A DNA stretch of 64,000 bases from Cellulomonas cellasea (GTDB lineage: Bacteria > Actinomycetota > Actinomycetes > Actinomycetales > Cellulomonadaceae). Shown here piece after piece: positions 17,835 to 26,814 of the stretch. The DNA is taken from NCBI RefSeq assembly GCF_030372105.1, contig NZ_JAUDBQ010000002.1:1-64000 (forward strand), read 5' to 3'. Numbering within the stretch: position 1 is the stretch's first letter; each line of letters opens with the position of its first letter. Below the pieces are notes generated by a model, which searched no databases, had not been told where the DNA came from, and saw only the letters and a program-made list of their open reading frames with translations. Both the position numbers and the translations under genes were made by a program.

Positions 17835-18389
17835 TCACTCCGCGCCGAGCAGGACCTCCACGGCCCGCGCGAAGAAGGCGTCCACCGGGGCCTCCGCGTA
17901 AGCGTGCTTGCCCCTGCGCCGCCCGAACGTCGCCGAGCGGATGTCCTGCGCCGTCAACGGCACGCCCTTGTCGAAGTACGCGACGAGCCGCTCGCACAGG
18001 TCGTCCACGTCGTCGGCGTCATACCCCTGCTGCCGTCCCGCGGGCGGGGCGAATCGCTCGCCGTCCGGGCGGGTGAGCCGCCCGTACAAGGTGCGCGCCT
18101 GATCGGCGAGCATCTCCATCCAGGCCTGCTGCCCCCGCTCGGCGAGGACCTCCGCACGGGAACGGGCCACGAACGCGGCCTCCAGCCGGTCCAGCGCCGC
18201 GTCCACAGCCGACGTGACATACCCGCCACGGACCATGTCGAACGCGACGGAGCGCACGTCCTTGCCCGTCAGCGCGCCGGGCTGGCCCGCCTCGTAGACC
18301 GAGCGGGCGTGGTCGAAGAACTCGTCGACCTCATCCGGGTCGTAACCGCTGCGTAGCCGCGAGACCGTGCGGAACATGCCCTCACTCAT
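17835..18389 (-). CDS. DivIVA-domain protein with internal duplication
   Basis: 184 residues. Two copies of a roughly 60-residue unit are visible: [15 protein letters not shown]...DVRSVAF (from about residue 14) and [14 protein letters not shown]...DIRSATF (from about residue 115), each followed by an Ala-rich helix ending in [12 protein letters not shown] or [12 protein letters not shown]. Such units occur in actinobacterial DivIVA-domain proteins, but no long coiled-coil tail like Wag31 is present. Function is not established; a cell-pole or division role is only inferred. ATG start at 18389 overlaps the rlmN stop. Confidence 0.82.
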   Translation of the reverse strand: MSEGMFRTVSRLRSGYDPDEVDEFFDHARSVYEAGQPGALTGKDVRSVAFDMVRGGYVTSAVDAALDRLEAAFVARSRAEVLAERGQQAWMEMLADQARTLYGRLTRPDGERFAPPAGRQQGYDADDVDDLCERLVAYFDKGVPLTAQDIRSATFGRRRGKHAYAEAPVDAFFARAVEVLLGAE

Positions 18390-19537
18390 CCCTGTTCCTC
18401 CGCTGCGAGCTGGCCGCAGGCGCCGTCGATGTCACTCCCCCGCGTGTCACGGACCGTCGTGGGAATGCCGTGCGCGCGCAAGCGTGCCACGAACTCGCGC
18501 TCGACGGCGGGATCACTCGCTGTCCAGATCGAGCCGGGCGTCGGGTTCAGCGGGATGGGGTTGCAGTGCACCCAGCCGCGCCCACGGGCGTTGAGCTTGG
18601 TCCCCAGCATGTCCGCGCGCCACGCGTGGTCGTTCATGTCCTTGATCAGCGCGTACTCGATGGACACGCGCCGCCCGGTGACCTCGAAGTAGTGGTACGC
18701 GGCGTCCAGCGTCTGGTCCACGCTGTAGCGGGTGTTGATCGGGATCAGCGAGTCGCGCAGCTCGTCGTCCGGGGCGTGCAGCGACACCGCGAGCGTCACC
18801 GGGATGCCCTCGTTCGTCAGCCTCGTGATCGCCGGCACCAGGCCCACGGTCGAGACGGTGATGTTGCGGGCCGACATCCCCAGGCCGTCGGGTGCGGGCG
18901 CCACGAGGGTGCGCACCGTCTCCATGACGGCCTTGTAGTTGGCCAGCGGCTCGCCCATGCCCATGAACACCAGGTTCGAGAGGCGGGTCGGCCCACCGGG
19001 GATCTCGCCGTCGGCCAGCGACCGGCTGGCACGCCGCACCTGCTCGACGATCTCCGCGGTGGACAGGTTGCGGGTCAGGCCCATTTGGCCGGTGGCGCAG
19101 AACGGGCACGCCATGCCGCAGCCCGCCTGGCTCGAGACGCACAGCGTCGAGCGGTTCGGGTAGCGCATCAGCACCGACTCGACCTTGGCCCCGTCGAACA
19201 GGTGCCACAGCGTCTTGACGGTGGTGCCGCCATCCGCCTTCATGGTCCGTGCCGCCGTGAGCAGCTCCGGGAACAGCTTCTCGACGAGCCGGTCGCGCGT
19301 CGCCTTCGGCAGGTCGGTCATCGCCTCCGGGTCGGAGGTCAGGTGCGTGAAATAGTGCGTCGCGAGCTGCTTGGCCCGGAACGGCTTCTCCCCCAGCTCC
19401 GTGACGGCGGCGACCCGCTGCTCCGGGGTGAGGTCCACGAAGTGGCGCGGCGGCTTGCCGCGGGGGCCCCTGGTGGTCGGAGGGGTCAGGTTCAGTGCGA
19501 CAGGTGACTTCTGCAGTTCGACGGGTGTCCCGCTCAT
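18386..19537 (-). CDS. rlmN: 23S rRNA (adenine-2503-C2) / tRNA methyltransferase
   Basis: 383 residues from the ATG at 19537, chosen because AAGGGGG lies six nt upstream; a GTG two codons earlier is possible. Radical-SAM enzyme: cluster cysteines Cys140, Cys144 and Cys147 (CGMACPFC), and the methyl-carrying cysteine in the C-terminal [12 protein letters not shown]. It methylates A2503 of 23S rRNA and A37 of some tRNAs in the cytosol. Its stop overlaps the next gene's start (ATGA), so RlmN and the DivIVA-domain protein are translationally coupled. Confidence 0.95.
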   Translation of the reverse strand: MSGTPVELQKSPVALNLTPPTTRGPRGKPPRHFVDLTPEQRVAAVTELGEKPFRAKQLATHYFTHLTSDPEAMTDLPKATRDRLVEKLFPELLTAARTMKADGGTTVKTLWHLFDGAKVESVLMRYPNRSTLCVSSQAGCGMACPFCATGQMGLTRNLSTAEIVEQVRRASRSLADGEIPGGPTRLSNLVFMGMGEPLANYKAVMETVRTLVAPAPDGLGMSARNITVSTVGLVPAITRLTNEGIPVTLAVSLHAPDDELRDSLIPINTRYSVDQTLDAAYHYFEVTGRRVSIEYALIKDMNDHAWRADMLGTKLNARGRGWVHCNPIPLNPTPGSIWTASDPAVEREFVARLRAHGIPTTVRDTRGSDIDGACGQLAAEEQG

Positions 19538-19585
19538 GGGCACCCCCTTCCTAGCGATCGATGTGCGTCGGATGCGCGAGCGCGC

Positions 19586-20461
19586 TCACACGACGGGTTG
19601 GAGCACGTTCAGGATGAGGTAGACGACCGGCGCCGCGAACAGCATCGAGTCGATGCGGTCCAGCAGCCCCCCGTGGCCCGGCAGCAGGGACCCCATGTCC
19701 TTGAGCTCGAGGTCGCGCTTGATCAGCGACTCCGAGAGGTCGCCGAGCGTCGCTGTGACCACTGTGGCCACGCCGAGGAACACCCCGACGACGGGATCCC
19801 CGTCGAACATCACGCGGAGCCCGACCACGCCCACGACGCAGGCCAGGACCACGGAGCCGAGCAGGCCCTCCCAGGTCTTCTTCGGACTGACCGACGGCGC
19901 CAGCGGATGCCGCCCGATCAGCACGCCGACGGCATACCCGCCGGTGTCGCTCGCGACGCAGAGCAGGATGAACAGCAGCACGCGCTGGGCGCCATCGGGC
20001 ATCGCCAGCAGCAGCATGACGAAACCGGCGAGGAACGGCAGGTACGCGGCGGCGAAGATCCCGGCCGTCGCGTCGCGCAACGCCGGCGCCCCGTTGCCGT
20101 CGAGCACCCGCCAGATCACCACACCGCCCGCCGTCAGCATGAACGCGACGAACAAGGCCTCCGGCCCGGCGGTGTACGCCGAGACCATGATGCCGACATC
20201 TCCCACGATCAGCGGCAGCAACGGCAGGTGGATGCCCCGACGGGCGAACGCCTGCGCGAGCTCCCACAGGCCGCCCCCGATCGCGAGCACCGCCAGGAGG
20301 AGGAAGCCCTCCTTGCGGACGAACAGCGACGCGCCGACCAGCGCGAGCAGCAGCAAGCCCACCACCGTCGCGACAGGGAGGTCGCGGCCGGCGCGGGGGG
20401 TGCGCGCTGCGGGCGGCATGGTGGGCGGCACGGTGGCGGTGCGGACGGCGTTCGGGGACAT
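19586..20461 (-). CDS. cdsA: Phosphatidate cytidylyltransferase
   Basis: 291 residues, about eight membrane segments after a 30-residue Pro/Ala-rich cytoplasmic lead. The CDP-diglyceride synthase signature is present: SVSPKKTWEGLLGS and the C-terminal LLDRIDSMLFAAPVVYL. It makes CDP-diacylglycerol, the precursor of phospholipids such as PG and PI. Start ATG overlaps the frr stop by one base (TGATG), a normal coupling in this operon. Confidence 0.94.
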   Translation of the reverse strand: MSPNAVRTATVPPTMPPAARTPRAGRDLPVATVVGLLLLALVGASLFVRKEGFLLLAVLAIGGGLWELAQAFARRGIHLPLLPLIVGDVGIMVSAYTAGPEALFVAFMLTAGGVVIWRVLDGNGAPALRDATAGIFAAAYLPFLAGFVMLLLAMPDGAQRVLLFILLCVASDTGGYAVGVLIGRHPLAPSVSPKKTWEGLLGSVVLACVVGVVGLRVMFDGDPVVGVFLGVATVVTATLGDLSESLIKRDLELKDMGSLLPGHGGLLDRIDSMLFAAPVVYLILNVLQPVV

Positions 20462-21018
20462 CAGACCTCGAGCAGCTCGGACTCCTTGGCGGCGAGCACG
20501 GTGTCGATGACCTCGACGTGCCGCTTCGTCAGCGACTCCAGCTCCTTCTCCGCGCGGGCGACCTCGTCCTCGCCGGCCTCGCCGTCCTTGACGATGCGGT
20601 CCAGCACCTCCTTGGCGCGACGACGGATGTTGCGCACCGCGACGCGGGCCTCCTCCGCCTTCGTCCTGGCCAGCTTCACGAAGTCCTTGCGGCGCTCCTC
20701 AGTGAGCGCGGGCAGGACGACGCGGATCGAGTTGCCGTCGTTCGAGGGGTTGACCCCGAGGTCCGAGTCGCGCAGCGCCTTCTCGACAGCCGTCATCGAC
20801 GACTTGTCGAACGGGGAGATGAGGATCGTGCGCGCCTCGGTCACGTTGAACGACGCGAGCTGCTGGAGCGGCGTCGGCGTCCCGTAGTAGTCCACGAAGA
20901 TCTTCGAGAACATCGCCGCGTTGGCGCGTCCCGTGCGGATCGTCGCGAAGTCCTCCTTGGCGACCTCGATCGCCTTGTCCATCTTCTCTTCGGCCTCGAG
21001 GAGGGTCTCGTCGATCAC
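20461..21018 (-). CDS. frr: Ribosome recycling factor
   Basis: 185 residues, exact family length. With EF-G it splits post-termination ribosomes. The N-terminal helix ([20 protein letters not shown]) and the conserved [10 protein letters not shown] and [17 protein letters not shown] segments are intact. It follows pyrH by 45 nt in the conserved rpsB-tsf-pyrH-frr order. Confidence 0.97.
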   Translation of the reverse strand: MIDETLLEAEEKMDKAIEVAKEDFATIRTGRANAAMFSKIFVDYYGTPTPLQQLASFNVTEARTILISPFDKSSMTAVEKALRDSDLGVNPSNDGNSIRVVLPALTEERRKDFVKLARTKAEEARVAVRNIRRRAKEVLDRIVKDGEAGEDEVARAEKELESLTKRHVEVIDTVLAAKESELLEV

Positions 21019-21063
21019 CGGTGCTCCTTCGTCTACGTCGTGGGCTTGCGGGGCGGGCTGCGG

Positions 21064-21813
21064 TCAGTTCGCGGTGACCAGCGTGCCGATCTTCTCACCC
21101 TGGAGTGCGCGGGTGACGTTGCCGCTCTCGCTCATGCCGAAGACGCGCATCTTCACATCGTTGTCCCGGCACAGGCTGATCGCTGTCGCGTCCATCACCG
21201 CGAGGTCGTTGACGAGCGCGTCGGTGTAGGTCAGGTGGTCGAGCTTGACGGCCGTCGGGTCCGTCCGCGGGTCCGCGGAGTACACCCCGTCGACGCCGTT
21301 CTTGCCCATCAGCACCTCCTGGCAGTGCGTCTCGAGGGCGCGCTGCACGGAGACGGTGTCTGTGGAGAAGTACGGCATGCCGGCGCCGGCGCCGAAGATG
21401 ACGACGCGGCCCTTCTCCAGGTGCCGGATCGCACGCAGCGGGATGTACGGCTCGGCGACCTGCCCCATGGTGATCGCGGTCTGCACGCGGGTGCTGACGC
21501 CCGCCTGCTCCAGGAAGTCCTGCAATGCCAGGCAGTTCATCACCGTGCCGAGCATGCCCATGTAGTCGGCGCGGGCCCGGTCGATGCCGCGCTGCGACAG
21601 CTCGGCGCCCCGGAAGAAGTTCCCGCCGCCGACGACGATCGCGACCTGCACCCCGCCGCGCACGGCCACGGCGATCTCCGCGGCGACGCGCTGCACGACG
21701 TCCGGGGCCAAGCCGATGCCACCGCCACCGAACGTCTCCCCCGAGAGCTTGAGCAGCACCCGGCGGGCCGGCTCGGCCGCTCCGTCGTGCGCTGCGGTCG
21801 CGTCCTGCGCCAC
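21064..21813 (-). CDS. pyrH: Uridylate kinase
   Basis: 249 residues. Hexameric amino-acid-kinase-family enzyme phosphorylating UMP to [12 protein letters not shown] near the N-terminus binds phosphate, followed by [11 protein letters not shown] and [16 protein letters not shown] start at 21813 with a GGAGGAAC ribosome site. A 16-residue hydrophilic extension precedes the kinase fold. A strong hairpin separates it from tsf, so it may have its own promoter within the 91-nt gap. Confidence 0.96.
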   Translation of the reverse strand: MAQDATAAHDGAAEPARRVLLKLSGETFGGGGIGLAPDVVQRVAAEIAVAVRGGVQVAIVVGGGNFFRGAELSQRGIDRARADYMGMLGTVMNCLALQDFLEQAGVSTRVQTAITMGQVAEPYIPLRAIRHLEKGRVVIFGAGAGMPYFSTDTVSVQRALETHCQEVLMGKNGVDGVYSADPRTDPTAVKLDHLTYTDALVNDLAVMDATAISLCRDNDVKMRVFGMSESGNVTRALQGEKIGTLVTAN

Positions 21814-21850
21814 GGTTCCTCCAACTTGCCGGTGGTGATGGTCCAGATGT

Positions 21851-21888
21851 GCGGGTGGCCCCGACCCCAGCGGGCCGGGGCCACCTGC
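21851..21888 (-). terminator. Strong hairpin after tsf
   Basis: Thirteen-bp stem with one G-U pair (21851-21863 / 21876-21888; core GGTGGCCCCG / CGGGGCCACC) and a 12-nt GC-rich loop that can pair further. It starts 17 nt past the tsf stop and would end the rpsB-tsf transcript ahead of pyrH. Confidence 0.65.
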
Positions 21889-21904
21889 CTCATGCGTGCG
21901 AGGG

Positions 21905-22750
21905 TCAGGCGCCCACGCGGAAGCGCACGAACTCCGTCACAGAGCCGCCGACCTCGGCCAGCACCTGGCCGACGGTCTTCTTCGGGTCCTTGGCGAAAGC
22001 CTGCTCGAGCAGGACGTTCTCCTTGAAGTACCCGTTGACACGGCCCTCGATGATCTTCGGCAGCGCGGCCTCGGGCTTGCCCTCGTTGCGCGCGGTCTCC
22101 TCGGCGATGTGGCGCTCCGAGGCGACCGTCTCGGCCGGGACGTCCTCACGGGTGAGGAACGTGGGCGAGAACGCCGCGATGTGCGTCGCGATGTCACGCG
22201 CCACCGAGGCCCCCGCGGCGTCGGTCGCGACGAGCACGCCGACCTGCGGGGGGAGGTCCTTGTTCACCTTGTGCAGGTAGACCTCGACGTGCTCCCCCGC
22301 GACCCGGGCGAGGCGGCGGACGACGACCTTCTCGCCGAGCGTCGCAGCGGTCTCGTCGACCACGTTCTGCAGCGGCGTGCCATCCACGTCGACAGCCAGC
22401 AGGGCGTCGGCGTCGCGGGCCCCGGAGGACACGGCGACGTCGAGGACCTTGTCGGCCAGCGTGATGAAGGTGACGTTCTTCGCGACGAAGTCCGTCTCCG
22501 AGTTGATCTCGACCATGACGCCCGCGGCGCCCTCGCCGTCCGGCGTGGGGCCGACGTGCGCGGCGACCAGGCCGTCGGAGGCCGAGCGGCCCTCACGCTT
22601 GCCGACGCCCTTGAGGCCCTTGACGCGGATGATCTCGAGCGCCTTGTCGGGGTCGCCCGCGGCCTCCTCGAGCGCCTTCTTGACGTCCATCATGCCCGCG
22701 CCGGTCTTCTCCCGGAGCGCCTTGATGTCCGCGAGGCTGTAGTTCGCCAT
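21905..22750 (-). CDS. tsf: Elongation factor Ts
   Basis: 281 residues. Nucleotide exchange factor for EF-Tu. N-terminal UBA-like domain with the signature [16 protein letters not shown] and the EF-Tu-contacting TDFVAKN motif are intact. Start ATG at 22750, 46 nt after rpsB, as in nearly all bacteria. Length is at the upper end for actinobacteria. Confidence 0.97.
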   Translation of the reverse strand: MANYSLADIKALREKTGAGMMDVKKALEEAAGDPDKALEIIRVKGLKGVGKREGRSASDGLVAAHVGPTPDGEGAAGVMVEINSETDFVAKNVTFITLADKVLDVAVSSGARDADALLAVDVDGTPLQNVVDETAATLGEKVVVRRLARVAGEHVEVYLHKVNKDLPPQVGVLVATDAAGASVARDIATHIAAFSPTFLTREDVPAETVASERHIAEETARNEGKPEAALPKIIEGRVNGYFKENVLLEQAFAKDPKKTVGQVLAEVGGSVTEFVRFRVGA

Positions 22751-22796
22751 CAGATGTGTCCGTTCTTCTCGTCAGTGGGAGCGATGGGTGCCGGCG

Positions 22797-23741
22797 TCAC
22801 TCGGACGCGGCGTCACCCTCGGACTTGGCGGCCTCGTCCTCGACTGCCTCGACGACGGCCTCGGCGACCTCAGCGGCCTCGACTGCCTCGACGACCTCAG
22901 CGGCCTCGACGACGGTCTCGGCGACGACCTCGGCCGTGGCGACCTCCTCGGCCACAGCAGCGGCCTCGGCGCCGGCGAGGAGCTCGCGCTCCCACTCGGC
23001 GAGCGGCTCAGCCTCGGCGGCAGGAGCGCCCTCGGCGCTGGCGCGGCCGGAGTGGCGCTGCGTCAGGCCCTCGGCGGCGGCGTCGGCGATCACCCGCGTG
23101 AGCAGCGCGACGGCGCGGATCGCGTCGTCGTTGCCCGGGATCGGGTAGTCCACGACGTCGGGGTCGCAGTTCGTGTCGAGGATCGCGACGATCGGGATGC
23201 CGAGCTTGCGCGCCTCGTCGACGGCGAGGTGCTCCTTGTTCGTGTCGACGATCCACACAGCGGAGGGAACCTTCGACATGTCGCGGATGCCACCGAGCGT
23301 CTTGGCGAGCTTGTCCCGCTCGCGACGCATGATGAGGAGCTCCTTCTTCGTGAAGACGCTGCCCGCGACGTCGTCGAAGTCGATGAGCTCAAGCTCCTTG
23401 AGGCGCTGCAGGCGCTTGTTCACCGTCTGGAAGTTGGTGAGCATGCCACCGAGCCAGCGCTGGTTGACGTAGGGCATCCCCACGCGTGCGGCCTGCTCGG
23501 CCACGGGCTCCTGCGCCTGCTTCTTGGTGCCGACGAAGAGGATGGTGCCGCCGTGGGCGACGGTCTCCTTGACGAAGTCGAACGCGGCGTCGATGTACGT
23601 CAGCGACTGCTGCAGGTCGACGATGTAGATGCCGTTGCGCTCGGTGAAGATGAAGCGCTTCATCTTGGGGTTCCAGCGGCGGGTCTGGTGTCCGAAGTGG
23701 ACACCGCTCTCGAGCAGCTGGCGCATGGTCACGACGGCCAT
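22797..23741 (-). CDS. rpsB: Ribosomal protein S2 with long acidic Ala/Val/Glu tail
   Basis: 314 residues from ATG 23741, preceded by AAAGGACG. The S2 core ([38 protein letters not shown]) ends near residue 235. The last 65-70 residues are almost entirely Ala, Val, Glu and Asp with repeated EAAEV/VVEA units, so the protein is clearly longer than the roughly 240-260 residues common for S2. Such tails occur in actinobacterial S2 proteins and are probably disordered and surface exposed on the small subunit. First gene of rpsB-tsf. Confidence 0.96.
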   Translation of the reverse strand: MAVVTMRQLLESGVHFGHQTRRWNPKMKRFIFTERNGIYIVDLQQSLTYIDAAFDFVKETVAHGGTILFVGTKKQAQEPVAEQAARVGMPYVNQRWLGGMLTNFQTVNKRLQRLKELELIDFDDVAGSVFTKKELLIMRRERDKLAKTLGGIRDMSKVPSAVWIVDTNKEHLAVDEARKLGIPIVAILDTNCDPDVVDYPIPGNDDAIRAVALLTRVIADAAAEGLTQRHSGRASAEGAPAAEAEPLAEWERELLAGAEAAAVAEEVATAEVVAETVVEAAEVVEAVEAAEVAEAVVEAVEDEAAKSEGDAASE

Positions 23742-24095
23742 GGCACGTCCTTTCGGTGCGCGCCTGCCAGCGCGCACGTCTGGGCGGGCCCCTGTGCGGG
23801 ACCCGCATCTCGGTTGTCGGCTCCGGTCACATGACCGGCGCCCCTGGCGCCACGTCGTCGCTGGCGCCGGGCTCAGGAGCCCGGACCGCTGCCAGCGCCG
23901 ACCCTCGACCTAGACCGCCCCACGGGAGGGCGCTCGGAGGAGAAGGTGGCGCGCGATGTCGACCGGTGCGGACCGGTCGCGTGTGTCATCGTACCCGACT
24001 GCCCGACGCCTCCCACAGCGCACCCGGACGAGCGCGCGCCCACAGGCCGCCGGCCGCGCGGAGCCCGCCGCGTCGAGGACCGCGAGGATCCCGCC
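23742..24095. promoter_or_regulatory. 354-nt divergent region with rpsB promoter candidate and leader hairpin
   Basis: No gene is supported here. On the minus strand, TACGAT (23988-23993) is a plausible -10. About ten bases downstream lies a perfect 8-bp hairpin CGACCGGT / ACCGGTCG with a 4-nt loop (23960-23979), which would be at the 5' end of a roughly 240-nt rpsB leader. Further GC-rich inverted repeats occur at about 23780-23880. A structured leader for S2 feedback is possible but matches no element I can name with confidence. Confidence 0.4.
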
Positions 24096-24743
24096 ATGAC
24101 GAGCCTCACCAGCGGGATCACCTCGGCGATCGCCGTCCTCGCCCTCGCGGGCGCCCTCGCCTACGGGGCGGTGTCCGTCGGGCCGGGACCCGTGGACGAG
24201 GGCGGCGCATCGTCAGCGGCGGCTGGCGGGCTCCCGCCGGATGGCAGTGCCGTCGACGAGGGCCACGCGGGTGGGCAAGGCGACACGAGCCGGGCGGCGG
24301 CGGGAGCCGGCTACGTCGCGCCGACCGCCACCCTCACGGTGCTGCGCCCATTCGAGCGGCCGCCGGCGACCTGGGCGGCCGGGCATCGCGGCGTCGACCT
24401 CGCCGCCGGCGCCGGTGAGGCCGTGCGCGCGCCAGCAGACGGGACGGTGTCCTTCGCAGGGTTGGTCGTCGACCGGCCCGTGCTCTCCATCGTGCACACG
24501 GACGGGCGGCGCTCGAGCCTCGAGCCCGTCGCGAGCGACCTCTCCCCCGGGTCCGCCGTGCGGCAAGGCGACACCGTCGGCCACGTCGAGTCCGGCTCGG
24601 CGCACTGCCCGCCCGTGTCCTGTGTGCACTGGGGCGTGCGGGAGGGCGAGGCGTACCTCGACCCGCTCACGCTGCTCAGCGGCGGCGGGCCCGTGGTCCT
24701 CCTCCCCGGAGGGGAGGACGTCAGGCGCGCTCCGACTCCGTGA
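24096..24743 (+). CDS. M23-like (LytM-fold) envelope protein, metal site incomplete
   Basis: 215 residues. ATG at 24096, with GAGGA eight nt upstream, places a hydrophobic export segment (residues 8-27) at the N-terminus. A low-complexity Gly/Ala/Asp linker follows, then an M23/LytM domain (about 75-200): GHRGVDLAA supplies the first His and Asp, but the usual HxH reads CVH ([10 protein letters not shown]), so one zinc ligand is replaced by Cys. Many actinobacterial M23 relatives near rpsB show this. It may be a non-catalytic peptidoglycan-binding or regulator protein. Its 3' end overlaps the sigma-factor gene by 23 bp in convergent orientation. Confidence 0.8.
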   Translation: MTSLTSGITSAIAVLALAGALAYGAVSVGPGPVDEGGASSAAAGGLPPDGSAVDEGHAGGQGDTSRAAAGAGYVAPTATLTVLRPFERPPATWAAGHRGVDLAAGAGEAVRAPADGTVSFAGLVVDRPVLSIVHTDGRRSSLEPVASDLSPGSAVRQGDTVGHVESGSAHCPPVSCVHWGVREGEAYLDPLTLLSGGGPVVLLPGGEDVRRAPTP

Positions 24744-25659
24744 GCTTCGCGCGCAGGCGCAGCATCGCCGCCGTGTGCATCTGCGAGATCCGCGACTCCG
24801 TCACGCCCAGCACCCGGCCGATCTCCGCCAAGGTCATGCCCTCGTAGTAGTAGAGGATCAGGACGATCTTCTCGCGCTCGCCGAGCTGCTCGATCGCCCG
24901 GGCCAGCAGGAACTTGGTCTCCTGGGCCTCGAAGCTCCCCGCGGGGTCGCGCGCCCGGTCGTCGCCGAGCGTGTCGATCAGGCTCAGCTTGTCGGAGCGC
25001 TCCGACCCCGCCCCCATCAGCTCGTCGAGTGCGGCGACGTTCACGGTGGAGAGCTGCGTGAAGACCGAGCGCAGCTCGCCGATGCCCACGTCGAGCCGCT
25101 CGGCGACCTCGGCCTCGCTCGGCGTGCGGTGCAACTCGCTCTCAAGCTCCGCATAGGCGCGGTCGACGGCACGCGCCTTGGTGCGGACCGAGCGCGGGAT
25201 CCAGTCCATCGCCCGCAGCTCGTCGAGGATCGCGCCCCGGATGCGCGCACTGGCGTACGTCTCGAACTTCACGGCGCGGTCCAGCTCGTACTTCTCGATC
25301 GCGTCGATCAGGCCGAACATCCCGTACGAGACCAGGTCGGCCTGCTCGACGGTGTTCGGCAGCCGCATGCCCACACGCGAGGCGACGGCTGTGACCAGCG
25401 CGCCGTAATGCAGGATCAGCTGCTCGCGCACCCGCCGGTCGCCGTGGGCCTTGAACTCGACCCAGGCCAGCTCGATGGCCTCCTCGGCGGAGGGCGCGTC
25501 GGTGTCGTCGGCTGGCCGGACGAGATTGAGGCGGCGCTGCTGCGGAAGCGTGCCGATGGCCTCCGCGGTGTGCGGCTGGGGGATGACTCCCTCCGGCGCC
25601 GTCACCGTGGAGTGCGTCCGGGATGCGAGCAGCACGACAGACTCGGCCTGTGCGGTCAT
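24721..25659 (-). CDS. whiG: RNA polymerase sigma factor, WhiG/FliA class
   Basis: 312 residues. ATG 25659 preferred for the GAGGAGG site; an ATG at 25686 overlapping the xerC stop is the alternative. Region 2 ([36 protein letters not shown]), region 3 ([14 protein letters not shown]) and region 4 with HTH ([20 protein letters not shown]) are complete. This class drives sporulation genes in Streptomyces and flagellar genes in motile actinobacteria; in a non-sporulating relative motility is the likelier role. An unusual 70-residue N-terminal region precedes sigma region 1.2/2. Same strand as xerC, 23 nt apart. Confidence 0.9.
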   Translation of the reverse strand: MTAQAESVVLLASRTHSTVTAPEGVIPQPHTAEAIGTLPQQRRLNLVRPADDTDAPSAEEAIELAWVEFKAHGDRRVREQLILHYGALVTAVASRVGMRLPNTVEQADLVSYGMFGLIDAIEKYELDRAVKFETYASARIRGAILDELRAMDWIPRSVRTKARAVDRAYAELESELHRTPSEAEVAERLDVGIGELRSVFTQLSTVNVAALDELMGAGSERSDKLSLIDTLGDDRARDPAGSFEAQETKFLLARAIEQLGEREKIVLILYYYEGMTLAEIGRVLGVTESRISQMHTAAMLRLRAKLTESERA

Positions 25660-25682
25660 CTCGCTCCTCCTCTCGTCAGGGG

Positions 25683-26615
25683 TCATGCCCGGGGGTGCGC
25701 CTGCTCGAACGACGCCCGCAGCCGCTCAGCGGTCACGTGCGTGTACCTCTGGGTGGTCGCCAGGCTCGCGTGGCCCAGCACCTCCTGCACACTGCGCAGG
25801 TCTGATCCGCCCTGGAGCAGGTGGGTCGCCGCGCTGTGCCGGAGGGCGTGCGGGGCGATGTCGTCGACGCCGGCGAGCCCGGCGACCTCATGGGAGGCCG
25901 CGCGCAGTTGGCGCTGGTCCACCCGTCCGCCGCGGCGGCCCAGGAACAACGCGGCGCCCGAGTCCGAGGTCGCGAGCACGGGGCGCCCGCGGGAGGCCCA
26001 GTGGCCCAGCGCGTCGGCGGCGGGGATGCCGAACGGCACCACCCGCTCCTTGTCGCCCTTGCCCAAGACCCTGACGGTCCGCTCGTCGAGGTCGACGTCG
26101 TCGATGTCGAGCCCGCAGATCTCGCCCACGCGGGCGCCGGTCGCGTACAGCAGCTCGAGTGCCGCCCAGTCCCGCAGGTGCACCGGGTCGGCGTCGTCCG
26201 CGCGGGTCCGGGCGACGTCGAGGAGCCGAGCGGCCGAGTCCACCGCCAGGACGGTGGGCAGGTGCTGGGCCGCCCGCGCGCTGGCGAGTCGCAGCGCGGG
26301 GTCGGCGGGCACCCGGCCCGTGCGGCTGGCCCATTCGAAGAAGGTCCGCGCCGCGGCACCTCGACGCGCGAGGGTCGACCGGCTGCGCTGGGCGGCGGCC
26401 ATGCTGGCGAGCCAGCCACGCAGGACGCCGAGATCGATGTCGGCGAGGTCGTCATAGCCCTGCCGCCCGGCGTACGCGAGCAGGTGCTCGAGGTCGCTGA
26501 GGTAGGCGCGCACGGTGTGGTCGGACAGCCCGCGCTGCAGGCGCAGATGCGTGGCGAAGTCGGCGAGCGCACGGACCTGGTCCGCCGTCGCCCTGACCTC
26601 GCTGACTGCTGTCAT
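25683..26615 (-). CDS. xerC: Tyrosine recombinase XerC
   Basis: 310 residues from ATG 26615. SAM-like N-terminal core-binding domain (about 10-95) and catalytic domain with the full set Arg162, His256, Arg259, His282 and nucleophile Tyr291 ([33 protein letters not shown]). With XerD it resolves chromosome dimers at dif. It lies between dprA and the sigma factor as in other actinobacteria, and no integrase-style attachment repeats are seen nearby, so it is a housekeeping recombinase. Confidence 0.93.
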   Translation of the reverse strand: MTAVSEVRATADQVRALADFATHLRLQRGLSDHTVRAYLSDLEHLLAYAGRQGYDDLADIDLGVLRGWLASMAAAQRSRSTLARRGAAARTFFEWASRTGRVPADPALRLASARAAQHLPTVLAVDSAARLLDVARTRADDADPVHLRDWAALELLYATGARVGEICGLDIDDVDLDERTVRVLGKGDKERVVPFGIPAADALGHWASRGRPVLATSDSGAALFLGRRGGRVDQRQLRAASHEVAGLAGVDDIAPHALRHSAATHLLQGGSDLRSVQEVLGHASLATTQRYTHVTAERLRASFEQAHPRA

Positions 26616-26814
26616 GCCCCTACCGTGGCCTGTCACACAGTCGGCCCACAAGCGGCCTCGCCCACAGTTCACCCGCTGCCTCGGAGATACCTCGCCGGAT
26701 GTCCTAAACGCCGCTTCTCACAAGTCTTGTCGAGACCGAATTGTGATGTACGGAAGTGACTGAGCGGCCGCCCGTGCTGGCCGAGCGCGACCGGCCGACC
26801 ACCCGGCGTCCTCC
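26616..26814 (-). promoter_or_regulatory. Intergenic region upstream of xerC
   Basis: 199 nt with no gene. An AT-richer stretch at about 26705-26760 includes the near-palindrome CTCACAAGTCTTGTCGAG (26717-26734; core CAAG-N-CTTG) and is the best place for a promoter of xerC-whiG. No standard -35/-10 pair was assigned. Confidence 0.35.

Noticed and set aside
14466-18356. A 1296-codon plus-strand open frame over ispG, rseP, dxr and the DivIVA-domain gene
   Set aside because: Antisense to conserved genes and lacks any recognisable motif, so it is a shadow.
25683-26615. Tyrosine recombinase considered as a phage or island integrase
   Set aside because: It sits in the conserved dprA-xerC-whiG order, has XerC motifs, and no tRNA or attachment repeats are nearby.
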